This document shows, piece after piece, positions 1 through 7,947 of a stretch of 35,843 nucleotides of DNA. The stretch covers positions 1 through 35,843 of the forward strand of contig JAFYAC010000014.1 in the NCBI GenBank assembly GCA_017540905.1. Direction: 5' to 3'. The stretch is from Kiritimatiellia bacterium (GTDB taxonomy: Bacteria > Verrucomicrobiota > Kiritimatiellia > CAIQIC01 > Lenti-01). The first letter of the stretch is position 1, and each line of letters opens with the position of its first letter. Under the pieces are notes generated by a model, which saw nothing but the letters and a program-made list of their open reading frames with translations, did no database searches and had not been told where the DNA came from. The position numbers were made by a program, and so were the translations under genes.

Positions 1-1
1 C

Positions 2-1780
2 GTCGGCGCCGGCGGCGCGGAGGGCGCCGTGGACGCCTCGAACATGATCAAGCCGCCCCTCGCCCGCGGCGAACTGCGTTGCGTGGGCGCGACGACCCTC
101 GGCGAGTACCGCAAGTACGTCGAGAAGGACCCCGCCCTCGCCCGCCGTTTCCAGACGGTGCTGGTGGACGAGCCGACCGTCGAGGACACCATCGCGATCC
201 TCCGCGGCCTCAAGCCCCGCTACGAAGCCCACCACGGCGTGCGCATCCAGGACTCGGCGCTCGTCGAGGCCGCGCGCCTCTCCCACCGCTACATCTCCGA
301 CCGCTTCCTGCCCGACAAGGCCATCGACCTCGTCGACGAAGCCGCCAGCCGCCTGCGCATGGAGATCGACTCGATGCCCGTCGAGATCGACGAACTCGAA
401 CGCCGCCGCATGCAGCTCGAAATCGAGCGCGAAGCCCTCCGCAAGGAGACCGACCGTGCCTCCGCCGACCGCCTCGCCGCGCTCGAGAAGGAACTCGCCG
501 AGCTCAAGGAAAAATCCTCCGCCCTCAAATCCCAGTGGTCGCGCGAAAAGGACCTCCTCGGCGCCATCCGCACCGCCACCGCCGACGTCGACCGCCTCCG
601 CACCGAACAGGAACAGGCCCAGCGCCGCGGCGACCTCGCCCGCGCCTCCGAAATCAAGTACGACCGCCTGCCCGCCGCCGAGAAGAAGATCGCCGCCGCC
701 CAGTCCGCCCTCGCCGACCTCCAGGGCACCCGGCGCCTCCTGCGCGAGGAAGTGACCCCGGAGAACATCGCCGAAGTCGTCGGCGCCTGGACGCACATCC
801 CCGTCAGCCGCCTCCTCGAAGGCGAAAAAGCCAAACTCCTCCGCATGGAAGAGCGCCTGCGCGAGCGCGTCGTCGGGCAGGACGAAGCCGTCGCCGCCGT
901 CGCCCGCGCCGTACGCCGCTCCCGCGCCGGCCTGCAGGACCCGAACCGCCCCATCGGCTCCTTCCTGTTCCTGGGCCCGACCGGCGTGGGCAAGACCGAA
1001 CTCACCCGCGCGCTGGCCGACTTCCTCTTCGACGACGACCAGGCCATGGTGCGTCTCGACATGAGCGAATACATGGAAAAACACTCCGTCAGCCGCCTCG
1101 TCGGCGCGCCTCCCGGATACGTCGGCCACGACGAAGGCGGGCAGCTCACGGAGGCCGTCCGGCGCAAACCCTATTCCGTCGTCCTCTTCGACGAAATCGA
1201 GAAGGCCCATCCCGACGTCTTCAACATCATGCTCCAGATCCTCGAGGACGGCCGCCTGACCGACGGCCAGGGCCGCACCGTCGACTTCAAGAACACGGTG
1301 CTCATCATGACCTCCAACCTCGGCGGCGACCTCATCCAGGACGCCCTGCGCGCCCATCCAAACCTCAAGCGCGACTCCGCCACCTGGCGCAAACTCGAGA
1401 CCGACGTAACGGCCCTCCTCCGCACCCGGTTCCGTCCCGAATTCCTCAACCGAATCGACGAGACCATCCTGTTCCGGAGCCTGGGCCTCGACCAGCTGCG
1501 CCAGATCGTCGCCATCCAGCTCGCCCGCGTGCAGGGCTTCCTCAAGGACCGCGGCATCACGCTCGAACTGACCGACGCCGCCTCCGAGGCGCTGGCCGGC
1601 GAAGGCTACGACCCCGCCTTCGGCGCCCGTCCCCTCAAGCGCGCCATCCAGCGGATGATCCTCGACGAACTGGCCACCCGCGTCATCGCCGGCGAAATCC
1701 CCGACGGCTCCCGCGTCACGGTGGACTACGACCCCGAGCACCCTGACCGCTTCGAGTTCAGGGCCACCCCCGCTACCTGA
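2..1780 (+). CDS. clpB: ATP-dependent disaggregase ClpB (5' truncated by window edge)
   Basis: C-terminal two thirds of the Hsp100 disaggregase, which threads aggregated proteins through a hexameric ring together with DnaK. The frame is open from base 2, so the start lies outside the window; about 592 residues are seen against roughly 860 for the full protein. Visible in order: the end of the first ATPase domain ([21 protein letters not shown], then ARRF with the arginine finger), the charged coiled-coil M domain (about bases 380-760) that separates ClpB from ClpA/ClpC, the second ATPase domain with Walker [10 protein letters not shown] (near 972), Walker [12 protein letters not shown] (near 1180), sensor-1 MTSNLG, and the D2-small domain with [10 protein letters not shown]. 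The stop is TGA at 1778-1780, followed by a G9/C9 hairpin. Identification is secure. Confidence 0.97.
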   Translation, partial: VGAGGAEGAVDASNMIKPPLARGELRCVGATTLGEYRKYVEKDPALARRFQTVLVDEPTVEDTIAILRGLKPRYEAHHGVRIQDSALVEAARLSHRYISDRFLPDKAIDLVDEAASRLRMEIDSMPVEIDELERRRMQLEIEREALRKETDRASADRLAALEKELAELKEKSSALKSQWSREKDLLGAIRTATADVDRLRTEQEQAQRRGDLARASEIKYDRLPAAEKKIAAAQSALADLQGTRRLLREEVTPENIAEVVGAWTHIPVSRLLEGEKAKLLRMEERLRERVVGQDEAVAAVARAVRRSRAGLQDPNRPIGSFLFLGPTGVGKTELTRALADFLFDDDQAMVRLDMSEYMEKHSVSRLVGAPPGYVGHDEGGQLTEAVRRKPYSVVLFDEIEKAHPDVFNIMLQILEDGRLTDGQGRTVDFKNTVLIMTSNLGGDLIQDALRAHPNLKRDSATWRKLETDVTALLRTRFRPEFLNRIDETILFRSLGLDQLRQIVAIQLARVQGFLKDRGITLELTDAASEALAGEGYDPAFGARPLKRAIQRMILDELATRVIAGEIPDGSRVTVDYDPEHPDRFEFRATPAT

Positions 1781-1786
1781 CCGGCT

Positions 1787-1816
1787 CCGGGGGGGGGCGG
1801 GGCTTCCCCCCCCCGG
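1787..1816. terminator. Strong GC hairpin after clpB
   Basis: Perfect 11-bp arms, CCGGGGGGGGG at 1787-1797 and CCCCCCCCCGG at 1806-1816, with an 8-base loop, 6 bases after the clpB stop. No U-tract follows, so it could be a weak terminator or an RNA 3'-end stabiliser. Confidence 0.5.
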
Positions 1817-1837
1817 CCCACTCGGCCAACCGAAACC

Positions 1838-1878
1838 ATCGATTCCATCGAAAAAATCGATTCCATCGATTCTCTCGA
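1838..1878. repeat. Degenerate ATCGATTCCATCGA repeats
   Basis: ATCGATTCCATCGA occurs at 1838-1851 and 1856-1869 (18-bp spacing), with an overlapping variant ATCGATTCTCTCGA at 1865-1878. The rest of the clpB to four-helix gap (1880-2031) is a C-rich pyrimidine tract with no other feature that I see. Confidence 0.6.
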
Positions 1879-2031
1879 AAGCCCCCGCCTCCCGCGCCAG
1901 CCACCGCCCAGCACGGGTTCTCCCTGCCTGCCCCCGCCCCCCCCGCCGCCCCGCCCCCGGCTCCCCCTCGCGCCCCCCCCGCATTTTCCCCTTGCCCCCC
2001 TTCCCCGCCCCCCGCTACATTCCGCCCCGCA

Positions 2032-2814
2032 ATGAACCCTCCTCCCAATCAACCGCCGGCCGCACCGCCCACCCCCTTCAAATCCCCCCTCTCCCACTAC
2101 TGGCTCGACTCCTGGCTCCTGGCGGCCCTCATCGAGCACGCCGTACGCCGCTTCTGCCTCAAACATCTCGACCGCCGCATCGACCCGTGCGGACGCCTCT
2201 TCGACCAGATGACCATGGCCGCCCGTTCCGCCGCCGCCAACATCGCCGAAGGCAACGCCCGCCGGTCCACCTCCCGCGAGACCCAGATGCGCCTGCTCGA
2301 CGTCGCCCGTGCCACCCTTTCCGAGCTGTCGGGCGACCTCCGCTCCTACCTGCTGCTCTCCGACGAAGCCCCCTGGGCCGAATCCGACCCCGACGCCCGC
2401 GCCGTGTTCGCCACCCGCCTCGACCGTCCCGACTACCGCACCGACCTCGACCGCAACGTATCCCTCCACATCCTGGCCCAGCGCGCCAAATTCGCCCGCT
2501 GGCTCGACTCCCCCGATCCGCTCGTGCCCGCCCGCGCCCTCACCGTGCTCGTGTCCCGCCTCCAGATGATTCTCAACCGCCAGCTCGAACGCGCCCATGC
2601 CGAATTCCTGGCCCGTGGAGGCTTTGCCGAAACCCTTTCCCGCGACCGCATCGCCGCCCGCGCCAAGGCCCCTCCCGAACCCGGCGCCCCGCCCTGTCCC
2701 GGATGCGGCAAACCCATGCAGCGCCGACTGGCCAAACGCGGACCCCGCGCCGGCCACACCTTCTGGTCCTGCCCCGACTACCCCAACTGCGCAGGCAAGC
2801 CCGCCGCCCACTGA
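2032..2814 (+). CDS. Four-helix-bundle protein with C-terminal topoisomerase-type C4 zinc finger
   Basis: 260 residues. Residues about 20-105 match the four-helix-bundle (S23 / 23S rRNA intervening-sequence protein) family: a DQMTMAARSAAANIAEG block followed by STSRETQMRLLDVARATLSE. The C-terminus (about 220-258) has CPGCGKPMQRRL...FWSCPDYPNC, a C4 zinc ribbon as found at the end of bacterial topoisomerase I. This combination corresponds to what databases call four helix bundle suffix-domain proteins. The molecular role is unknown; nucleic-acid binding through the ribbon is inference. The ATG at 2032 is the first in frame; no good Shine-Dalgarno sequence is visible in the C-rich leader. There is no rRNA gene nearby, so it is not acting as an rRNA intervening-sequence ORF here. 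Degenerate TCGATTCC repeats lie on both sides. Confidence 0.8.
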   Translation: MNPPPNQPPAAPPTPFKSPLSHYWLDSWLLAALIEHAVRRFCLKHLDRRIDPCGRLFDQMTMAARSAAANIAEGNARRSTSRETQMRLLDVARATLSELSGDLRSYLLLSDEAPWAESDPDARAVFATRLDRPDYRTDLDRNVSLHILAQRAKFARWLDSPDPLVPARALTVLVSRLQMILNRQLERAHAEFLARGGFAETLSRDRIAARAKAPPEPGAPPCPGCGKPMQRRLAKRGPRAGHTFWSCPDYPNCAGKPAAH

Positions 2815-2854
2815 CCGCACCGCCGCCCCCCGGCACCCCGCCCTCCCCTCCTCC

Positions 2855-2896
2855 CCATCGATCCCATCGGTTTTCTCGTTTCCTTCGATTCCGTCG
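2855..2896. repeat. Second degenerate TCGATTCC-type repeat
   Basis: CCATCGATCCCATCGG followed by TTCGATTCCGTCG, 40-80 bases after the stop of the four-helix gene. It is the same loose repeat type as at 1838-1878 on the other side of that gene. Confidence 0.4.
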
Positions 2897-2945
2897 CTTC
2901 CCCCGCCCCCCAGCCGCGCCGCCCGCCCGAAAGCCGTGTTCCGCC

Positions 2946-3890
2946 CTATTCCTCCCGTCCAGGGGCCCCGGGCGGCAGCTGCGAGCGGATCTTGTGGAAG
3001 GAGATGCGCATCCGGCCCTCCGGGCCCCATGCCGCACGCTTGCGCCCGGGGCCGACGATGCGGCAATGGCCCGTCACGACGTTGCGCTCCAGCTTCCACC
3101 CGCCGCACGCGTCGAGCACGTCCCACCACACGCCGGCGTCCAGCACCTTCCATTCGAGGTTGATGCGCCCCTGCGGCACGCGCACCCGGGCGGGCGCCGA
3201 CGGCTTGCCGTCGAGGATGCGCCCGAGCTCGGTGAAGTAGAACGACGCGAGGTGGTTGCACACGCGCTTGAGGGCCGCGGACCGTCCCCATGCGGCGTCG
3301 ATCTCCGTCTCGTCCGTGATGGTCTCCGGTACGGCGTATTCGAGCACGTTCGCGAGCGCGGCGGGCGAGCCGTTCCGGCCGAGCGCCGGACCGCCCCCGC
3401 CGCCCGCCAGGTCGTAGCCGTACTTGAGGACGGTGTCCTCCGGGTTCACCACCACGATGGCCGGCCGCTCGCACCCGCCGCCCATCTGAGCCACGTCGGG
3501 GTCGTCCATGGGAATCGCCGGCGCGAGCAGGATGCCCTGCCCCACCTTCATGCCCCTGCGCGACAGCTCCGCGAGCGTGCGCGCCACGATGCGCCCGCCG
3601 AGGGAGTGCCCCACGATCACGAGCCCGGAACGGAAGGCGTCGTCGGTGGACGCGATTTCGTTGGCGAGACGCTTGGCGGCCGCGTCCGCGTTCGCCGCGG
3701 AGGTGAGCCAGCTGCGGTCGCCGTCCCATCCCCAGAACGCGCAGACCTCGCCCTTGAACGTGTTCGTGCAGGACGCGTACGCAAGCCCGTTCGTCTCGGT
3801 CGTGCGGTTCCAGCCCGGCACGTACCACACCTCGGCCCGCGCCGCCGCGGCGATGCCCGCGGCAAGGATGGCCATGATTGCCGTCTTCAT
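2946..3890 (-). CDS. Exported alpha/beta hydrolase
   Basis: 314 residues with a start at 3890, chosen because it places a signal peptide (MKTAIMAILAAGIAAAARA, likely cleaved after ARA) at the N-terminus; the open frame extends further upstream but that part is not protein-like. The mature part begins EVWYVPGWNRTTETNG and contains VIVGHSLGGR, the nucleophile elbow with the catalytic serine. It then has LLAPAIPMDDPDV and NPEDTVLKYG, where an acidic triad residue is plausible, and a late CNHLASF histidine. A periplasmic or secreted esterase/lipase-like enzyme is the safest call; the substrate is unknown. It is divergently transcribed from the small repeat protein at 4078, and a promoter is readable at 3931-3959. 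Confidence 0.75.
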   Translation of the reverse strand: MKTAIMAILAAGIAAAARAEVWYVPGWNRTTETNGLAYASCTNTFKGEVCAFWGWDGDRSWLTSAANADAAAKRLANEIASTDDAFRSGLVIVGHSLGGRIVARTLAELSRRGMKVGQGILLAPAIPMDDPDVAQMGGGCERPAIVVVNPEDTVLKYGYDLAGGGGGPALGRNGSPAALANVLEYAVPETITDETEIDAAWGRSAALKRVCNHLASFYFTELGRILDGKPSAPARVRVPQGRINLEWKVLDAGVWWDVLDACGGWKLERNVVTGHCRIVGPGRKRAAWGPEGRMRISFHKIRSQLPPGAPGREE

Positions 3891-3930
3891 GGGGAGTCTT
3901 CGGTTTTGGGGTTTTCGTGTTGCAAGGGAA

Positions 3931-3959
3931 CGTCTAGCAGAAGGCCCGCCGCGAAACAA
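3931..3959 (-). promoter_or_regulatory. Candidate promoter for the alpha/beta hydrolase
   Basis: On the minus strand, TTGTTT (3959-3954), a 17-base spacer and TAGACG (3936-3931), 41 bases before the start codon. Read by eye; the -10 is weak. Confidence 0.4.
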
Positions 3960-3995
3960 CGGCAAACACGCCTCCGGCGGCGGATGGAATTGGTG

Positions 3996-4025
3996 TTGGC
4001 AAGGGGCGGAGGGTGGGGGTAGGAT
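3996..4025 (+). promoter_or_regulatory. Candidate promoter for the exported repeat protein
   Basis: TTGGCA (3996-4001), an 18-base G-rich spacer and TAGGAT (4020-4025), 52 bases before the ATG at 4078. Confidence 0.45.
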
Positions 4026-4077
4026 GGAAACAACGTCCAATGGTGGGCGGCACAACTTGAAAGGAAAAGGAGATTCC

Positions 4078-4560
4078 ATGAAAAAGACGGCGAAGATGGT
4101 GTGGTTGGGTGCGGTGGCGGTGGCTCTCGCGGGCATGGTGGAGGCCATGGCCTGGAGCCCGGTCCAGGTCGGTTTGTTCGGCGGCAACGTGCAGATTTGC
4201 GCGCCCGAAACCGAAATCGCCGGCCTGCGCCTGAACCTGCCCTACAGCGAGAACGACGACGTCTCCGGCCTCGACCTCGGCATCGTCAGCGGTGCGGCCT
4301 CGTTCAGCGGGCTCCGGCTGAACGTCATCAACCTCTCCGACGAACACTCCGGCGGCGTGGAAATCGGCCTGGCGAACGTCGCGCGGGGGGAGATGGTGGG
4401 TTTCCAGTTCGGCCTGTACAACTATGCCGAGTCGATGCGCGGCTTCCAGCTCGGCCTCATCAACAAGTGCGGCAGCCTGCACGGCATCCAGATTGGCCTG
4501 ATCAACATGATCGAGAGCGGCGACGTCGCCATGCTCCCGATTGTCAGCTGGGCGTTCTGA
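4078..4560 (+). CDS. Small exported GLxxGLxN-repeat protein (LA_2272-like surface repeat)
   Basis: 160 residues. The start at 4078 follows a good AAGGAGA ribosome site and gives a signal peptide (MKKTAKMVWLGAVAVALAG...). The mature part is made of repeated short strands: VSGLDLGIVSG, FSGLRLNVIN, GVEIGLANVA, MVGFQFGLYNYA, MRGFQLGLINKC, LHGIQIGLINMI, each about 20-23 residues apart. This matches the pattern of the LA_2272-type surface repeat proteins (G-x-Q-I/L-G-L-I/V-N). It is probably a beta-rich envelope protein; function unknown. A perfect terminator follows at 4602. It is a monocistron. Confidence 0.7.
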   Translation: MKKTAKMVWLGAVAVALAGMVEAMAWSPVQVGLFGGNVQICAPETEIAGLRLNLPYSENDDVSGLDLGIVSGAASFSGLRLNVINLSDEHSGGVEIGLANVARGEMVGFQFGLYNYAESMRGFQLGLINKCGSLHGIQIGLINMIESGDVAMLPIVSWAF

Positions 4561-4601
4561 GAAACGCCGCCAACGGCGGCCGCCGTGCCGCCAAAAACCA
4601 G

Positions 4602-4635
4602 CCGCGCCCGGTGCCGCCGGGCGCGGTTTCGTTGT
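4602..4635 (+). terminator. Rho-independent terminator
   Basis: Arms CCGCGCCCGG (4602-4611) and CCGGGCGCGG (4617-4626) pair perfectly around a 5-base loop and are followed by TTTCGTTGT. It lies 41 bases after the stop of the exported repeat protein. Confidence 0.85.
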
Positions 4636-4702
4636 GGGGAGGAGGGAAGGGGGGCGGGATGAATGCCGATCCAATGAGGATTCTCCATCGGGTAACGGGC
4701 CC

Positions 4703-4900
4703 GCGGCGCGAAACACGGAGGGAACGGAGTACGGAGACACGGAGTTGTTTTTTTGGGAAGTTTTTGGGAGGAGCATCCGCGCCCCGTAAACATCCCTCGA
4801 ACTCTTGTCCGGAGGAAATGGGAGGGAGTCGACCGTGCGAAACGCCCTCCCGACCCCCTCCGTGCCTCCTTCCTCCGCGCGCTCCGTGTTTGCGCCGCAG
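4703..4900. repeat. Nested inverted-repeat element, family A copy 1 (ACACGGAG type)
   Basis: The left arm (from 4703, GCGGCGCGAAACACGGAG... to about 4744) pairs with the right arm (about 4858-4900, ...GCTCCGTGTTTGCGCCGC). An inner hairpin GGGAGGGAG/CGCCCTCCC sits near 4820-4852. The same arm sequences recur at 35030-35232. It occupies the gap between the repeat protein's terminator and the acyl-CoA synthetase; there is no coding signal in it. Confidence 0.75.
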
Positions 4901-4923
4901 GCACGGACGGAACGGGGCGCGGG

Positions 4924-6567
4924 TCAGCGGGCGATGCCGACCTGCTGGGCGACGAGGGATTCCCCGCAGTAGATTTTGCGGAGCTTGGGCTTTTCGATCT
5001 TGCCGGTGGGGTTGCGGGGGACGGGGGCGAAGATGACCTTCCGAGGGCGCTTGTAGCGGGGGAGCGCCTTGCAGAAGTCTTCCACGCCGGCTTCGTCGAG
5101 GGCGGCCCCGGGCTTGACTTCGACGATGGCCGCGGCGATCTCGCCGAGGCGCGGGTCGGGCAGGCCGATGACCGCGACGTCCTTGATGGCGGGATGGGCG
5201 CGGAGGAAGTCCTCGATCTGCACGGGGTACAGGTTCTCGCCGCCGGTGATGATGACGTCCTTCTTGCGGTCGACGAGGTAGATGAAGCCGTCGCGGACGA
5301 CGGCCATGTCGCCGGTGTAGAGCCAGCCGTCGGCATCGAGGACCGCGGCGGTCGCGGCTTCGTCCTTGTAGTAGCCGCGCATGACGCCGGGGCCGCGGAC
5401 GGCCAGTTCGCCGACTTCGCCGGCCGCCACGGGCGCGCGAGAGCCGTCGACGATCTTGGTCTCCCAGCGGTAGCCGGGGATGCCGATGGCGCCGACGCGG
5501 TCCACGTTGCCCACGCCCAGGTGCACGCAACCGGGGCCGGTGGATTCGCTGAGACCGTAGTTCGTGTCGTAGTCGTGGCGGGGGAAGACCTTGAGCCAGC
5601 GCTGGATGAGGGCCGGCGGCACCGGCTGGGCGCCGATGTGCATGAGGCGCCACTGGGAGAGCCGGTAGTCGTCCAGGCGGACGGCGCCGGAGTCGATGGC
5701 GTCCAGGATGTCCTGCGCCCACGGGACGAGGAGCCACACGATGGTGCAGCGCTCCTGGCTGACGGCGCTGAGGATCCACTCGGGCTTGACGCCGCGCAGG
5801 AGGACGGCGCGGCCGCCGGCGATGAAGCTGCCGAACCAGTGCATCTTGGCGCCGGTGTGGTAGAGGGGCGGGATGCAGAGGAAGACGTCGTCGCGCGTCT
5901 GGCCGTGGTGCTTCTGCTCCATCTCGGCGGACTGGGCGAGGCAACGGTGGGTCAGGATGATGGCCTTGGGGAAGCCGGTGGTGCCGGAGGAGAAGTAGAT
6001 GGCCGCGTCGTCGTCGAGGGCGAGCTCGATTGAGGGGCGGCGGGCGGAGCAGTAGGAGACGAGGGCGTTGTAGGATTCGGCGAAGGAGGGGCAGTCCTCG
6101 CCGGCGTAGAGGCGGAGGGAGACCTTGGGGATGCGGTCGGCGATGTCCTCGACGCGGCCCGTGAACTCGGGGCCGAAGACGAGCGCGGAGGCGTCGGAGA
6201 GGTCGAGGCAGTAGCGGATTTCCTCGGCCGTGTAGCGGTAGTTGAGGGGGACGGCCATGGCGCCGGCGCGGAGGACGCCGAAGTAGATCGGCAGCCACTC
6301 GAGGCAGTTCATCAGCAGGATGGCGACCTTGTCCCCGCGCTTGACGTGGCGGGTGAGCAGGAAGTTGGCGAAGCGGTTCGCCTTCTCGTCGAACTCGGCC
6401 CAGGTCATTTCGCTGCGGAAGGCTTCGACGGGGCTCGACTCGATCAGGGCGTATTCCTTCCAGGTGGTGTGGCGCGCCTCGAGTTCCTGCGGGTTGATTT
6501 CCACGAGGGCGACGTCGTTGGGCCACTGCGAGGCGTTTTGTTCGAGGATTTCGGTAATGGGTTTCAT
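4924..6567 (-). CDS. AMP-forming acyl-CoA synthetase/ligase (ANL superfamily)
   Basis: 547 residues. The enzyme activates a carboxylic acid, probably a fatty acid, as acyl-AMP and then transfers it to CoA. The start at 6567 is preceded by GGAGA. Motifs in order: P-loop YFSSGTTGFPKAIILTH (about residues 187-203), NYGLSEST (A5), YTGDMAVVRDGFIYLVDRKK (A7/A8 with the substrate-sensing D and R), IITGGENLYPVQIE, and the catalytic lysine near the C-terminus in NPTGKIEKPKLR (A10). Length is normal for medium/long-chain acyl-CoA ligases, but the chain-length preference cannot be read. It stands alone between repeat islands, with its own promoter at 6588-6616. Confidence 0.92.
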   Translation of the reverse strand: MKPITEILEQNASQWPNDVALVEINPQELEARHTTWKEYALIESSPVEAFRSEMTWAEFDEKANRFANFLLTRHVKRGDKVAILLMNCLEWLPIYFGVLRAGAMAVPLNYRYTAEEIRYCLDLSDASALVFGPEFTGRVEDIADRIPKVSLRLYAGEDCPSFAESYNALVSYCSARRPSIELALDDDAAIYFSSGTTGFPKAIILTHRCLAQSAEMEQKHHGQTRDDVFLCIPPLYHTGAKMHWFGSFIAGGRAVLLRGVKPEWILSAVSQERCTIVWLLVPWAQDILDAIDSGAVRLDDYRLSQWRLMHIGAQPVPPALIQRWLKVFPRHDYDTNYGLSESTGPGCVHLGVGNVDRVGAIGIPGYRWETKIVDGSRAPVAAGEVGELAVRGPGVMRGYYKDEAATAAVLDADGWLYTGDMAVVRDGFIYLVDRKKDVIITGGENLYPVQIEDFLRAHPAIKDVAVIGLPDPRLGEIAAAIVEVKPGAALDEAGVEDFCKALPRYKRPRKVIFAPVPRNPTGKIEKPKLRKIYCGESLVAQQVGIAR

Positions 6568-6587
6568 GCTGTCTCCAATTCCCGGCC

Positions 6588-6616
6588 ATTGTGCCATCCT
6601 TGGCGGGCGGTTGCAA
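6588..6616 (-). promoter_or_regulatory. Candidate promoter for the acyl-CoA synthetase
   Basis: Minus strand: TTGCAA (6616-6611), 17-base spacer, CACAAT (6593-6588), 21 bases before the start codon. Confidence 0.45.
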
Positions 6617-6637
6617 TGACCGACTGGGGCGGGGGCG

Positions 6638-7062
6638 GGAGGAGGGGTGAAAAGCGTGGGGCGGGAGGAGAAACCTGCTCTTTGGCGGTTGGATCGTGCG
6701 AAGCTCTTCCTCCCTCCGAGAGGGGGGTGCCGCCTTGTGGAAGCGAAAGTCCATGGCAGGTACACCTGGAGCCAATGAAGGGGCGGCGGGGGGAGTACTG
6801 CGGGTTGCCTGTGCAGAAGCCTTCGCGACATCCCGTGAAGTCCTTTCCGGTTCCCGAACATGCCCTGACGCAACGCCGGAGCTTTGGCCCATGCGCCGCG
6901 CAGTACTCCCCCCGCCGCGCTACTCTTCCGCTTTCCTTGATTGCCCTGCCTGCCCACCATTCGCCGCGCGGCACCCCCCTCTCGGAAGGGGGATGGGCTT
7001 CGCACAAACCAATCGCCAAGGTCAGGCTTCTCCTGCCACCTCACACTTTTCCCCCACACCCG
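6638..7062. repeat. Nested inverted-repeat element, family B copy 1
   Basis: Outer arms of about 95 bp: 6638-6735 resembles the reverse complement of about 6966-7062. They share CCGAGAGGGGGGTGCCGC at the inner end, GTGCGAAGC in the middle and GGAGAA(A/G)CCTG further out. Inner arms: GGCGGGGGGAGTACTGCGG (about 6785-6803) and CGCAGTACTCCCCCCGCC (about 6899-6916) enclose about 95 bp. No transposase or other coding signal is present, so it looks like a MITE-like or structured-RNA element. Confidence 0.8.
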
Positions 7063-7221
7063 GGCGGGCGCCGCGCCCGGAGAGCTCGTTCCAGCATCAA
7101 GGGCGGCAAAACAAATATGGGGGACAACGTGGTCCAAATCCTGAAAAAATCCAACTGTTTCCCGTAATTGCAAGAATGGTCGGGAGGTTGGGAAACTGGG
7201 CGGCGGGGGGGGGCGGAGGCA

Positions 7222-7680
7222 ACATTCTTGGTTCTTCGGGAATGATAGTGGACGGGGAGTATGGCCGGGAGATCGTGGAGAGATATTTGGAGAATGGAGA
7301 GCGCGCGAGCATTCGCCCCCCTCCGAGAGGGGGGTACCGCCCGGAGGAAGATGGCTTGTGGATTGCGAGTGCGGAGCGGAAGGAAAGGGCGGCGGGGGGA
7401 GTACTGCGGGTGGCCGTGGGTGCAGGCTTTCGCATGGTCCATCCGCAGAGGGATTGATTCTTTTGTTGCGGTATGAAGTCGTGCTTGTCGCGACGGCCGA
7501 CCGCAGTACTCCCCCCGTCGCGGCCCCTGCCGCTTGTCTTTTGCCAGACATCTGCCTTCCATTCATGGCCGCGCCACCCCCCTCTCGGAGGGGGGAGTGT
7601 CCTGTCGCCCTCCTTGTGCCTTGCATTCGTGGGATTCCGGAGGTGGTTCCATTATAATCCCCGAAGAACCACATCCTTGG
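7222..7680. repeat. Nested inverted-repeat element, family B copy 2
   Basis: Same plan as copy 1. The outermost arms carry TGGTTCTTCGGG (near 7230) and its complement CCCGAAGAACCA (near 7662). The next arms are CTCCGAGAGGGGGGT (about 7321) and ACCCCCCTCTCGGAG (about 7576-7590). The inner arms are GGCGGGGGGAGTACTGCGG (about 7391-7410) and CCGCAGTACTCCCCCC (7501-7516). The spacer between the two copies (7063-7221) holds a CCGGGCGGG/CGCGCCCGG hairpin and nothing coding that I can support. From 7681 to 7852 I see nothing further. Confidence 0.8.
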
Positions 7681-7852
7681 AGTGGGGGGGGGCGGCCATT
7701 TTTGCGTTGAGGACGAGCGGAGGTTTCCGAAGGGCCGGAACAGGGGCGATTGGGCCGTTTTCCCGCATTCCGCGCCCATGGGGGGTGTTTTGCCCGGGGC
7801 CCTTGCCGGCGCAACATTTTCCGAAATTTCATTTATTCACATGTTTCCCGGA

Positions 7853-7881
7853 TTGACAACGCGGAAAAGGTTTGCTCGATT
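7853..7881 (+). promoter_or_regulatory. Candidate promoter for the flippase
   Basis: A consensus TTGACA (7853-7858), 17-base spacer and weak TCGATT (7876-7881), 66 bases before the chosen start. Confidence 0.4.
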
Positions 7882-7947
7882 GCAGGGGAAGGCGTCCGGA
7901 CGGGCATGGCATGCATTCCGGGCGGATGCCGGAACCGATTTCGAACC

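Noticed and set aside
6564..7900. Several 60-270 codon frames in the B-element island
   Set aside because: They exist on both strands at once, are Pro/Arg-rich, and coincide with inverted repeats; no homology or start signals.
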